From Chloroflexota bacterium (GTDB taxonomy: Bacteria; Chloroflexota; Dehalococcoidia; Lucifugimonadales; Lucifugimonadaceae), in the NCBI GenBank assembly GCA_022564545.1, contig JADFLG010000009.1:1-42047 (forward strand): a stretch of DNA of 42,047 nt. The letters are read 5' to 3'. The position numbers and the translations under genes were made by a program. A model generated the notes under the pieces. The model was not told the origin of the DNA, did not search any database, and worked only from the letters and a program-made list of their open reading frames with translations. Numbering within the stretch: position 1 is the stretch's first letter; the number at the start of each line of letters is the position of its first letter. This document shows, piece after piece, positions 17,293-25,949 of the stretch.

Positions 17293-18660
17293 CTAGGTAT
17301 TGATGTTCTGATTGACGTGGAACAAGTTGTCGGGATCGTAGCGTCGCTTTACATCAGCCAACCGATCGTAGTTCGCTCCATAGTTCTCCTGAGACTTGCC
17401 GCTATCGTCCTCAGACATAAAGTTGACGTAGCCACCTGCCTGTGCATACGGGGCTATAGCGTCGGAATAGTCGCGAACCCACTTGGTGTTGGATTCGTCT
17501 GTCGCCGGATCGTCCCCGCCCGCCAGAATGACCATCGCCCAGTTGGCATCACGGTGACCGAACGCTGTCGCGTCTTGAGCGACGCGGTGGGGCGCACCAT
17601 CTATCGGGTACAGGTGCATTGTCGAATTCATCGTCGGTGCTTTTGGACCGTGCTCTACGTGGACGGCAATCGCATCGTCCGTTAGCTCCTTGACATAGTT
17701 GCCCTTCCAGTACTGCCTCAACCCCTTCGGAAACAGTCCATCAAACGCCGTATTGATCGCGGGGAATGGCACAGGGCCCACCAACTCTGCCTTAACCTCA
17801 GCAACTTCATGGAATGGCTTGAAAGCTGCTTCGCCCTCCTCCAACGGTCCGGTCCAGCAAGCAATGAGCGCCACGAACATGTCGCCATGACGATCTTCTG
17901 GAATGAACGGCAACGGCGGGGCGATCTGGAACGCCGGGAATACGCCCATCTGCTCGGGGGCATCCTTCATGTATTCGCGGTAGAACTGGAAGATTTTCTC
18001 GGTATCCTCGATTTCATAGAACATCGGACCCCAGTAGACTTCCTTTAGCGGGTGAAGCCGATACTCGAAAGAAGTACACACGCCAAAGTTCCCGCCACCT
18101 CCACGCAACGCCCAGAAGAGATCTGCGTTCTCATCGTCGCTGGCAACGAGGAACTGTCCGTCAGCCGTCACGACATCCACCGAGATCAGGTTGTCGATCG
18201 AAAGACCGAATCCACGCGTCAGGTAGCCGACGCCTCCTCCTAATGTGAGTCCGGCAATCCCTGTAGTGGAGATAATGCCGCCGGGTGTGGCAAGTCCAAA
18301 CGCATGAGTTGCAGCGTTCATATCACCCCAGGTGGCACCAGCATCGGCTCGCGCAGTCCGGGCTGCCGGATCCACCCAGACGGACCGCATCTTAGAAAAA
18401 TCAATGACGACACCATCGTCGACGGTCCCAAAACCAGGTCCGCTGTGTCCTCCACCGCGAATCGCCAGATCAAGGTCGTTTTCACGCGCATACCGGATGG
18501 CTGACGTGACGTCTCCGGTGTTGGCCACAGTAAGTACGGCTGACGGCCGCTTATCGATCATTCCGTTGTGGACCGCGCGGGCCTCGTCATACGTCTGGTC
18601 TCCAGGGACGACCACCTCGCCGTGCACCTGCTCAATGAGTTGATCTAGAGACATGGCCAT
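17293..18660 (-). CDS. FAD-binding oxidoreductase, berberine-bridge-enzyme type
   Basis: A 455-aa protein with an N-terminal PCMH-type FAD domain: RGGGHSGPGFG at about 68-78 contains His72, the residue that carries 8-alpha-linked FAD in this family. TTGIAGLTLGGGVGYLTRGFG and LRGGGGNFGV follow. The C-terminus has the BBE signature NYGANYDRL and YDPDNLFHVNQNI, which closes the substrate pocket. These oxidases transfer hydride from alcohols, sugars or alkaloid-like substrates to O2. I see no second cysteine at the usual bicovalent position. The start at 18660 follows AGGAG by 7 bp; the frame is open to 18702. No signal peptide is visible. It is enclosed by partial tRNA-Ala copies, which suggests it was acquired. 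Confidence 0.9.
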   Translation of the reverse strand: MAMSLDQLIEQVHGEVVVPGDQTYDEARAVHNGMIDKRPSAVLTVANTGDVTSAIRYARENDLDLAIRGGGHSGPGFGTVDDGVVIDFSKMRSVWVDPAARTARADAGATWGDMNAATHAFGLATPGGIISTTGIAGLTLGGGVGYLTRGFGLSIDNLISVDVVTADGQFLVASDDENADLFWALRGGGGNFGVCTSFEYRLHPLKEVYWGPMFYEIEDTEKIFQFYREYMKDAPEQMGVFPAFQIAPPLPFIPEDRHGDMFVALIACWTGPLEEGEAAFKPFHEVAEVKAELVGPVPFPAINTAFDGLFPKGLRQYWKGNYVKELTDDAIAVHVEHGPKAPTMNSTMHLYPIDGAPHRVAQDATAFGHRDANWAMVILAGGDDPATDESNTKWVRDYSDAIAPYAQAGGYVNFMSEDDSGKSQENYGANYDRLADVKRRYDPDNLFHVNQNINT

Positions 18661-18781
18661 CTGAGTACTCCTGATTCGAACTAGTAAGGGCTGGATCAGC
18701 AAAACTATATCGGTGAGAGAGACCAGTCAATCTTAGGTCCGCTCATCGAAGAAAGAATCGCTCGATTATAGTTCCACCTAC

Positions 18782-18800
18782 AATCCCTCCAGCTCCACCA
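18782..18800 (+). repeat. 3' end fragment of tRNA-Ala
   Basis: AATCCCTCCAGCTCCACCA is identical over 19 bases to the 3' end of the intact tRNA-Ala, including the CCA. It lies just upstream of the FAD oxidase gene (which runs leftwards), on the same strand as the tRNA. Confidence 0.85.
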
Positions 18801-18812
18801 TCGTTCCAGCGT

Positions 18813-18881
18813 GAGAGAGCGTCCCGATGGCATTGAAGAGGTAGAGGGCTCTCCCGATAAATCGGGACTCCAGCTCCACCA
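18813..18881 (+). pseudogene. Degenerate tRNA-Ala copy with T arm replaced by a palindrome
   Basis: The stretch aligns with the intact tRNA from the D arm onward: GAGAGCG, a changed 5-nt anticodon arm, then 22 identical bases through the anticodon region (18827-18848), and the end CTCCAGCTCCACCA. The T-loop region is replaced by TCCCGATAAATCGGGA, a 7-bp-arm palindrome at 18852-18867. The anticodon stem no longer pairs and the 5' acceptor strand is missing, so it should not function as a tRNA. Confidence 0.8.
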
Positions 18882-18882
18882 C

Positions 18883-19428
18883 TGCCCACATTCATCGAAT
18901 TGGCGATTAGTCCGGCGCGGGAACATGATGAAGTCCGCTCGGGCGCTGTGAGCTGCAGTTGTCGCAAGTGCCACTCGCATGGGTCATTTGCGTTACCGCC
19001 ATCCAGGGTGCAGCTTCTAACAGCTGATCTCTCTGCTACCGAAAATGTCCTGCAGTTCCGAAGTCCAGTGGTATCGATGGCCGCATCCACCGCCGGGCGA
19101 ATCAAGCAACAACAGATCACGGCCACTGGCTATCGAACAGGCCCGTGCCCCGGGCATCGTCACGAGCGCCTGCCGCATTTTTATCCCCCTGGCGTTTGAC
19201 GAGCACCAAATCCACCGCGTAACCGTCCGCACGGAACGCGGGAACGGCCGAAGCCGAGCAGTGGCGCAGGCGCCTGTTGATTAGTAGATCGATACCGCCC
19301 GATCATGAGAGTCACGCCAGGCCTGCGGGCGAAGGTTTTTCTGGCCGGCTTGACGGTCGAGCTCGTCGTCAGGCCGGGCCGGTAGGTCAGGGCTGCTACA
19401 GTTTGCTGCAGCCTTCATTCGCGGCGAA
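18883..19428. other. Intergenic stretch without convincing gene
   Basis: About 545 bp between the last tRNA-Ala fragment and the spermidine-synthase-like gene. Short open frames exist on both strands but none has protein-like composition, a good ribosome-binding site or a recognisable motif. A possible promoter for the next gene is not clear. Confidence 0.5.
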
Positions 19429-21906
19429 GTGGCTGATCTAATGCGTTATCTGGGAATAGGCGCTCTTTCGGCAGCGGTATTGCTGCTGGAGTTGACGCTG
19501 ACCCGCGTCTACTCCGTCACACAGGGCTACCATTTCGCTTTCCTGGCCGTGAGCCTTGGGCTACTGGGGTTCGGCGCAAGTGGCACAGTCCTGTTCGTCG
19601 GCAGGGAATTCTTGCTGCGAAAAACGCGCATACTGCTACCGCTTTCGGCATTCTTATTCACTCTGACCACCCTCGGCGCCTACTGGGCCATAAACACGAT
19701 TCCGTTCGACAGCTACCGGCTGATCGTGGATCGCGAGATGGTCGGATGGATGACGGCGTTTTACGTGGTCCAGATCGTGCCGTTCTTCTTCGCTGGACTT
19801 GTCCTCGGCGGCGCGCTCGTCGCCGACCCGGCCAACGTGCACCGAATTTACGGAAGCAGCCTGGTGGGCGCGGGCGCAGGCTCATTGTTTGCGCTGGGAG
19901 GACCGTCCTCCGCCGGACCAAATGGCGCGCTCGTCGTGGTTGCCGTGCTCGGTGCGCTCGCGTTTGCAGCGCTCATTCATGGGAAGACGGCAAAGAACAT
20001 CGCGATTGCCGGTGCGGGCGTGGTCGCACTGGTGTCCGGAGGAATTCTTGTTCCGCTTGCCGTGAAGCTGGAGGTCTCTCCGCATAAAGCGCTCCCCCAG
20101 TTGCTGCGGCAGCAGGGCGCGCGACTCGAGGAGACGAAATGGAACGCGTTCTCGCGCATCGACGTCGTGGAATCAGTGTCACTGCACCAGGCCCCGGGAC
20201 TTAGCTTCAGTTACTCAGGGACGATTCCCCCGCAACTGGCTGTGACGGTTGACGCCGACAACGCGACATCCATTACCAGGTCAACGAAAGAGGAAGCGGA
20301 CTTCACCGAGTACCTGCCAGTTGCCGCAGCGTTCGAAATCCTCTCTGCACCCAGTGTGCTTATCGTGGAACCGGGCGGCGGGCTCGACATCCTTACGGCG
20401 CTTCACCACAGCGCCGGGAAGATTACCGCCCTTTCCAGCAACCCGATCGTAGCGGACCTGCTGCGAGGTCAATTCCGCTCCGAGATTGACGCAGGCATTC
20501 TCGAAGTACTGGCGGGCAACCCCAGGAGCTTTCTGAGTCGATCGAACGACAGGTTCGACCTTGTGATCATCGCGTTGGCGGATTCGTTCCGTCCAGTCCG
20601 GGCGGGCGCGTTCAGTCTCAGTGAGAACCACGTCTATACAAGGGAGGCCTTCAGTGCGTATTTCGACCACCTTTCGCCCGATGGCCTCCTGGCCGCGACG
20701 CGCTGGGTGCAGGTCCCGCCGAGCGAAGAAATGCGCATGGTCGCCACCGTCATAGAGGTTCTCGGTGATCGAGCGGGCGTCCGTTCCGAACGAGCAATTG
20801 CCGCGCTGCGTACGTTGCAAACGCTAACTGTTTTCGCGCGGACCGAAGATTTCGAAGGCCGCGACCTGGACGCCCTCCGGGACTTTGCCCGCACCCGGCA
20901 AATGGACCTTTCTTACCTCCCGGGCATCGACCCGGACGAGTTGAATCGGCACTTTGTCCTTCCAGAGGAGGTTTACTTTCAGGGAATCACGGAACTGCTG
21001 GACGAGTCACGACGAGACGACTTCTATGCCGGCACAGAATTCAATGTGAAACCACTCGGCGACGACCGGCCCTTCTTCTTCCACTTTTTCAGGTGGCAGC
21101 AGCTCCCCGACGTTGTGGGCCAGATCGGGAAGACGTTCGATCCTTTCGGCGGTGCGGGCTTCCTCGTCATACTGCTATTCCTCGGGGTGTCCGTCGCGGT
21201 GTCATGCGTGCTGATCCTTCTCCCGCTCGCCATCGCGAGAGCGGTTCCCGATGCGCATCCCGGCGGTCAGGGCCGGGTATTCCATTGGGCTTCGCTGGGC
21301 TACTTTTTCATGTTGGGGCTGGCGTTCCTCTGGATCGAACTGCCGTTGATGCAACGGTTTATTTTGCTTCTCGACTACCCAATTTATTCGTTCGGAATCG
21401 TTTTGTTCGCGATCCTTGTGTTTTCCGGGCTTGGGAGCATTCTGTCCGGCCGGCTGGGACGGATACGAAATTGGGCGCCCCTCATTTTGGCGGTTCTCGC
21501 GGTGGTGTACGGACTCGGGTTCCTGCCTCCAATGGACCTGGTCCTGGGGCTCCCGCTGGCCGCTCGCGTTGTCGTGGCGGTCGTATCCATCGCGCCAATC
21601 GGCCTGCTCATGGGGATCCCGTTCCCGGCAGGAATTCGCGCCGTTGAAGCCATTAGGCCCGAACTGGTGCCCTGGCTATGGGGAGTCAACGGATACGCTT
21701 CAGTGATGGGCTCCATCCTCGCGGCGCTCATCGCGCTGGAGGGCGGCTATTCAGCCGTCATGCTCGTCGCGGCCGTTGCGTATGCAATTGCCTGGGCGCT
21801 GCTCCGGCTGGGCATGCGTTCCGGCGTTACTGCCCGCGAACGAACGGCACGAATCGCACCGCCCCCTGGTTCAACGACACCCATTGGCCATCACGCTGCT
21901 CGATGA
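19429..21906 (+). CDS. Membrane protein with spermidine-synthase-like domain
   Basis: An 825-aa protein in three parts: about six N-terminal membrane segments (residues 5-215), a soluble spermidine-synthase/methyltransferase-like domain (about 240-540) and about seven C-terminal membrane segments (about 575-800). In the middle domain, VEPGGGLDILTAL is the nucleotide-binding loop and LADSFRPVRAGAFSLSENHVYT is the family's characteristic motif. The position that usually holds an acidic ribose-binding residue (ExNP) reads SSNP, so cofactor binding may be altered. Such proteins are widespread and their substrates are unknown. The start is GTG at 19429 or ATG at 19441. The last 80 bp overlap the 3' end of the convergent isoaspartate methyltransferase gene. 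Confidence 0.85.
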   Translation: MADLMRYLGIGALSAAVLLLELTLTRVYSVTQGYHFAFLAVSLGLLGFGASGTVLFVGREFLLRKTRILLPLSAFLFTLTTLGAYWAINTIPFDSYRLIVDREMVGWMTAFYVVQIVPFFFAGLVLGGALVADPANVHRIYGSSLVGAGAGSLFALGGPSSAGPNGALVVVAVLGALAFAALIHGKTAKNIAIAGAGVVALVSGGILVPLAVKLEVSPHKALPQLLRQQGARLEETKWNAFSRIDVVESVSLHQAPGLSFSYSGTIPPQLAVTVDADNATSITRSTKEEADFTEYLPVAAAFEILSAPSVLIVEPGGGLDILTALHHSAGKITALSSNPIVADLLRGQFRSEIDAGILEVLAGNPRSFLSRSNDRFDLVIIALADSFRPVRAGAFSLSENHVYTREAFSAYFDHLSPDGLLAATRWVQVPPSEEMRMVATVIEVLGDRAGVRSERAIAALRTLQTLTVFARTEDFEGRDLDALRDFARTRQMDLSYLPGIDPDELNRHFVLPEEVYFQGITELLDESRRDDFYAGTEFNVKPLGDDRPFFFHFFRWQQLPDVVGQIGKTFDPFGGAGFLVILLFLGVSVAVSCVLILLPLAIARAVPDAHPGGQGRVFHWASLGYFFMLGLAFLWIELPLMQRFILLLDYPIYSFGIVLFAILVFSGLGSILSGRLGRIRNWAPLILAVLAVVYGLGFLPPMDLVLGLPLAARVVVAVVSIAPIGLLMGIPFPAGIRAVEAIRPELVPWLWGVNGYASVMGSILAALIALEGGYSAVMLVAAVAYAIAWALLRLGMRSGVTARERTARIAPPPGSTTPIGHHAAR

Positions 21907-22564
21907 GCCACAACGACTGAACTCCGCCGGTTGGGCCGACGGGTATCACCATCTTCCCTTTCGGACCGAGCTGGTCGCGGAGGGAAGCCGGAACGTGGTC
22001 GGGTGCGGCAGTGACGATTATGCCGTCGTAGGGTGCGTGCTCCTCCCAGCCAAAATAGCCGTCGCCAACACGTTGCCGGACTTCGTAACCCGTGGAGGCG
22101 AGTGCTCCGCGGGCGCGTTCCGCCAGTTCAGGAATGATTTCGATCGAGTAGACGTCCGCGCCCATTTCGGCGAGGACTGCGGCCTGATAACCGGAGCCTG
22201 TGCCTATTTCCAGTATCTTGTCGCCAGGCTCCACGTTAAGCAGCTCGGTCATCAGGGCTACGATGAACGGCTGCGAAATCGTCTGGCCCTCGCCAATCGG
22301 CAGGGGATAGTCGTTATATGCCTGGTCGCGATAGTCGTTTGGGACGAATTCCTCACGGGGTACCGCCAGCATGGCTGAAAGCACCAGAGGGTCCTCGACC
22401 CCGCGATCCGAGATGTCTCTCTCCACCATTTGGGCCCGCGATGCGATAAAACGTTCGACGTCTGTCGAATCAGGACGTTGAGTAGAGGTACAGGCCGATG
22501 CCGCGATGATTGCAATGGCGATCACGCACAGCGTTGAGCCCGGCAGCCACATTACCCTGACCAT
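21827..22564 (-). CDS. Protein-L-isoaspartate O-methyltransferase, predicted lipoprotein
   Basis: A 245-aa protein with a clear PIMT domain: PREEFVP, GEGQTISQPFIVALM, the SAM loop ILEIGTGSGYQAAVLAEMG (about 117-135) and a C-terminus ending VRFVPFVRGQ. PIMT methylates isoaspartyl residues in damaged proteins so they can revert to aspartate. Unusually it starts with a signal peptide (MVRVMWLPGSTLCVIAIAII) ending in a lipobox ASAC with Cys25, so it should be exported and lipid-anchored. SAM is not expected outside the cytoplasm, which makes the location a puzzle. The signal is followed by a polar linker and then the domain without loss of core motifs. The 3' end overlaps the convergent gene by 80 bp. 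Confidence 0.88.
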   Translation of the reverse strand: MVRVMWLPGSTLCVIAIAIIAASACTSTQRPDSTDVERFIASRAQMVERDISDRGVEDPLVLSAMLAVPREEFVPNDYRDQAYNDYPLPIGEGQTISQPFIVALMTELLNVEPGDKILEIGTGSGYQAAVLAEMGADVYSIEIIPELAERARGALASTGYEVRQRVGDGYFGWEEHAPYDGIIVTAAPDHVPASLRDQLGPKGKMVIPVGPTGGVQSLWLIEQRDGQWVSLNQGAVRFVPFVRGQ

Positions 22565-23669
22565 AGTTGCATGGTATCGCCCCGTTCGGTCCGGAGTTGA
22601 CGCCAGGCCAAAGCGGTTGGCGTTCCACGCGATGTGCCGCGACCCGATTCACTACCTGCGGAAACATCGGCTCGAGCTGCGTCCGCAGCGTCACGCGCCC
22701 TTCGTCGTCACCGTCCAGCAGAAATGCGTTGTCTTCCTCATTGTCTGCTGTGATGTCGTTCAGGCTTCTGCCTGCCCTCGATAGTTGTGCCGGTCAATCA
22801 TGTTGATGCCGGCGGCGATTATTCTCCCTTCCGTTTGCCCGCTGACCCTGGAGCAACGAGCGCCGACAGGCTCTGTCATATGAAAAAGAGCCGCAACCAC
22901 AATAGCCCGGCGTCTATCGAGCATCTGGCCGTTAGCGTGGTTGCGTGAACTCGGCTGTCCGAACCTTTCTCAGTGGGCCTGACGGAGTAGGCGGGACCGT
23001 TCGTGACCGGAAATCCCGCGATTGCCTTTGCACCGCACTGCCCGGCGGGCAGGCTCTTCAGCGGCGGTATTATTCCGTATTCCACATCGTTATCTCTTGA
23101 TTATAGGCAGATATCGCAAGAATAAGAGGGACATTTCACTAAATCCCCACTGGAGTTTGTAATCGCTGCACACCGGACAATTTACCCGTTTGCTCGTCGG
23201 CTCTGTAGCAAGGCGTGGACTGATGCCGAGACGCTTCATTCTGCCAGGGTTGTTTCCTGGCCCCCCGGCGATTCCTATCGCTTGCAGTGGCGATGGCGCA
23301 CGGATCGCGCCCACTGTGAGCAAACTGATCGTCGGAATCCATCAGTTTATTCGTCGGCATGACACCGTACTCCGCTCTATCCGGCGAACAGAGCATATGG
23401 GCAGCCAACGTGTCGGTGACACCACCGTCGGTAAGCTCGCTCCAGACGATCGCGTCAGGGGAAGCGAAAGACAGTTCGCCGGTCCCAACGGAATCGCGTC
23501 AAGCGCCTCGGACAACGTTTGCCTGGCCGGCACTGATAACCAATCGCGTGCGGGTGTTGAGCATGGGGTTGTAGAAATAACCAACATCCGGTATCGTCCG
23601 GACGGTCTCGGTCAGCGCCATCCCCGAAAAGGCCGGCCGTTGTGAAGCCATTCTCAAAACGGTGCACTG
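22565..23669. other. 1.1-kb stretch without a convincing gene, possible decayed coding DNA on the minus strand
   Basis: No frame here is convincing as an intact gene. On the minus strand between about 23340 and 23630 protein-like segments occur in three successive frames: one beginning MALTETVRTIPDVGYFYNP, one with LDAIPLGPANCLSL, and one with DAIVWSELTDGGVTDTLAAH. That is what a frameshifted remnant would look like, but I cannot name the parent family. The part from 23090 to 23200 is noticeably more AT-rich than the surroundings. Confidence 0.3.
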
Positions 23670-24530
23670 GTGATCAACGATTTGCTAATGCCTCCCACGA
23701 TCACCCTCCTCTCTGACTTCGGCTCTGCCGACGGCTTTCCGGCTGCGATTAAAGCCGGCATCCTGAAACGTCTGCCCGACGCGACGTTCATCGACATCAC
23801 GCATGACATCGCGCCGCAGAACGTGGCCGCCGCGTCCTTCGTGCTTGGCCAGGTTGCCCCACGGTTCCCCGCGAGGACGGTGCACCTGGCCGTGGTCGAT
23901 CCCGGCGTAGGATCTGATCGCGTTCCTCTGATCCTCATTAGCCCGGGCGGTCACAAGTACGTGGCGCCAGACAACGGACTGCTCACGCACGTCGTGGCTC
24001 ACAGCGGGCCGCTCAAGAACGTACCGCACGAGCACGGATTCCTGGAGCCGTACCGCGCGGAGGTCCCTGACCGCTGGGCTGCTTACGAGATCGACCCCGG
24101 CCGGGCCGCCTCCGAACTTTCCAATACATTTCACGGCCGGGACCTGTTCGGCCCCGTCGCTGCGCTACTCGCACACGGCGCGGCGCCGCAGGGCCTGGGT
24201 GATCGCGTCGGTGAAATCACCTTCCTGAACGTGCCTGGCCCGTCTTCCGGCGACGACTCACTGAGCGGCCGTATCCAGTACATCGACCACTTTGGCAACG
24301 CCGCCACGAACATTCGCGAAGCCGACCTCACAGACATTGAGATCATTGTCGCCTGCCGCAAATTTGTTGCCGATGGGCCTGTCGATTCGTATGCCGCTGC
24401 GAGTGGCCCGGGTGCCATCATCGCCAGCCACGGCTTCCTGGAGCTCTTCGAGACCAACGGCAGCGCAGCCGCCCGATACAGCCTTGCCGTTGGTGACAGG
24501 GTTACCGTGACGTCGCGGGTCGAAGCGTAG
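23670..24530 (+). CDS. SAM hydrolase / SAM hydroxide adenosyltransferase family protein (DUF62)
   Basis: A 286-aa protein of the SAM hydroxide adenosyltransferase (adenosine-forming) family, related to fluorinase and chlorinase. Family motifs in order: LLSDFGSADGF (about 13-23), ITHDIAP (43-49), VVDPGVGSDR (75-84), APDNGLL (99-105), FHGRDLFGPVAA (about 154) and IDHFGNAATNI. The enzyme splits SAM into adenosine and methionine with an activated water; the halide-using relatives carry an extra loop that I do not see here. The start is GTG at 23670 or ATG at 23688, the latter giving MPPTITLLSDFG. It stands alone, convergent with the membrane protein gene downstream. Confidence 0.9.
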   Translation: MINDLLMPPTITLLSDFGSADGFPAAIKAGILKRLPDATFIDITHDIAPQNVAAASFVLGQVAPRFPARTVHLAVVDPGVGSDRVPLILISPGGHKYVAPDNGLLTHVVAHSGPLKNVPHEHGFLEPYRAEVPDRWAAYEIDPGRAASELSNTFHGRDLFGPVAALLAHGAAPQGLGDRVGEITFLNVPGPSSGDDSLSGRIQYIDHFGNAATNIREADLTDIEIIVACRKFVADGPVDSYAAASGPGAIIASHGFLELFETNGSAAARYSLAVGDRVTVTSRVEA

Positions 24531-24725
24531 TCCCGATCGGCTACAGCAGGCCGGGGTCGAAGGATCTCAGCCCTGATTCCGTGAGCCGTTGACACTTTCT
24601 CAGCGCCGCACTGTCACCGGTTCCCGCGACCGTCAAGCCCAGGCTGGGGCCAACCGCGCTTCCGAGACAATGAGTGTTACCGCGTGGCACCGCCATACGC
24701 TGTAAAGGGGCAGGTCACCCGGCGC

Positions 24726-25607
24726 TCACAATATTTCTTCAAGGTCTGCCGCGAATGCCGCCGAGCGAACGTCCCCAGATCGCGACCGCGCACTGGAACG
24801 CCTGACCGCCCGCAGCCACAGCACGTCAGCCAGTGTTGCCGCCTGGATGACGAACAGGGCAAACGGGACGTAGCCGCCGTATCCGAGCACCGGCATCTCG
24901 AAGACCCTGGCAAACTCGAAGTAAGGGAGGCTGTATTCCCATTTAGGCATGGACCAGTAGTTCCAGAACTCCCACATGATTCCGCAGGAAAGACCCGCTG
25001 CCCCGATCAGAACGACCTCTCCGAACGAACCATCGAGTGTCCGCCCGACAAGACTTCGCCTCATAATCAGCCCCACACAGCCGTCGATTACGAGGAACGG
25101 AGCTACCCAGACAAGAGGAAAGGCGATGTCTGGCCAGGTGAAAACGGCGGCCTGCATCAGTACGCCGAGGCTAATCTCAACGATCGGCAGTCTCTTTCGC
25201 TCCGAAGTGACAAGGACCACGGTGGTTGATCGGCCGGCGACACTGCGGATCACTGCTGTCAACGCCACCAGGGCCGGGACGACCGTCGAGAAGGCCAGTG
25301 TCGAGAGCACCGCGTACTCGATGTCGCTGTAGTGCGGAGTGAATACGTAGTGCCAGTTCGCGACGCGGGCATTGACCAGCTCGAACCACCACCAGATCGG
25401 GACCGATACGGCGGCCAGGCCGAGGTGCCGTGCGACGCCCGGGTAGCCTTTCGCGGACAGGCCCCACGCGACCAGAGCGACACCCGTCCATAGCGCGGTG
25501 AACGCCAGCGGGTTCCAGAAGGAATCGACTGTCCAGAGCGGTATCCATCCGGCGGCGACAAGAAGAAGGCCGACTCCGCTGACGCGATATGAAATCCTGG
25601 ATGTCAC
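24726..25607 (-). CDS. Unknown polytopic membrane protein, about eight transmembrane segments
   Basis: A 293-aa protein with about eight hydrophobic segments. Notable conserved-looking clusters are aromatic: PIWWWFELVNARVANWHYVF (about 70-89) and SCGIMWEFWNYWSMPKW (about 208-224) followed by FEMPVLGYGGYVPFALF. I recall similar WEFWNYW/FEMP-type motifs in uncharacterised membrane proteins of several phyla, but cannot give a function. The repeated W/E/N aromatic motifs in two halves suggest an internal duplication. The C-terminal tail (about 268-293) is basic and probably cytoplasmic. It is convergent with the SAM hydrolase gene and divergent from the inositol-phosphate gene region. Confidence 0.75.
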   Translation of the reverse strand: MTSRISYRVSGVGLLLVAAGWIPLWTVDSFWNPLAFTALWTGVALVAWGLSAKGYPGVARHLGLAAVSVPIWWWFELVNARVANWHYVFTPHYSDIEYAVLSTLAFSTVVPALVALTAVIRSVAGRSTTVVLVTSERKRLPIVEISLGVLMQAAVFTWPDIAFPLVWVAPFLVIDGCVGLIMRRSLVGRTLDGSFGEVVLIGAAGLSCGIMWEFWNYWSMPKWEYSLPYFEFARVFEMPVLGYGGYVPFALFVIQAATLADVLWLRAVRRSSARSRSGDVRSAAFAADLEEIL

Positions 25608-25723
25608 GATGTGATTTAAGTGCCTCGTCGAGACCTCACCATCTTAGACGCGCACGCTCGGCAGCCACAGATCGATTGGCTTCAAGGCAGTTCAATTTCG
25701 TGGACTGCCCCAGCCGGTCTCAT

Positions 25724-25751
25724 TTGACAACGGTTGCGCCATGCATAGAAT
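25724..25751 (+). promoter_or_regulatory. Strong sigma-70-type promoter
   Basis: A perfect -35 box TTGACA (25724-25729) and a -10 box TAGAAT (25746-25751) are 16 bp apart. It is the best promoter match in the window. It would produce a leader of about 280 nt before the ATG at 26041, containing the two short ORFs below. Confidence 0.7.
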
Positions 25752-25782
25752 CTAGCCGATAACGCGGCTTCCGGGGAGGACC

Positions 25783-25824
25783 ATGCCGATTGAAGCCGTC
25801 TCTGAACGGACTTCGGCGGCATGA
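25783..25824 (+). CDS. Short leader ORF, 13 aa
   Basis: ATG at 25783 is preceded by GGGGAGGACC, a strong ribosome-binding site, and encodes MPIEAVSERTSAA. Its stop TGA overlaps the start of the next short ORF (ATGA). It lies just inside the leader of the IPCT/DIPPS-like gene. Possible leader peptide; no homology is claimed. Confidence 0.35.
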   Translation: MPIEAVSERTSAA

Positions 25825-25949
25825 CTCAGGCCTTTGTTGAGCGCCAAGCCGCTGCCATCCGTAACGCTGCGACTCCGCGGAGTCACTATGGGCCTGCTCC
25901 CGAGCGCGTGGTGAGCGCCCATTTACGGACGGCTAACCGGGGTTTTTAG
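25821..25949 (+). CDS. Short leader ORF, 42 aa
   Basis: The ATG overlaps the stop of the 13-aa ORF (ATGA), implying coupled translation. The product begins MTQAFVERQAAAIRNAATPR and is basic in its second half. It contains the perfect palindrome GACTCCGCGGAGTC at DNA level. It ends 91 bp before the ATG of the large gene. It may be a leader peptide controlling downstream expression or chance. Confidence 0.3.
   Translation: MTQAFVERQAAAIRNAATPRSHYGPAPERVVSAHLRTANRGF

Noticed and set aside
17200-17685. 161-aa plus-strand frame over the tRNA fragment and the oxidase 3' end
   Set aside because: It is the antisense of the BBE domain and starts inside the tRNA region.
23190-23645. 151-aa plus-strand frame
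   Set aside because: Composition is Arg/Gly/Pro-rich with no motif, and its ribosome-binding site is poor; the minus strand is more protein-like there.
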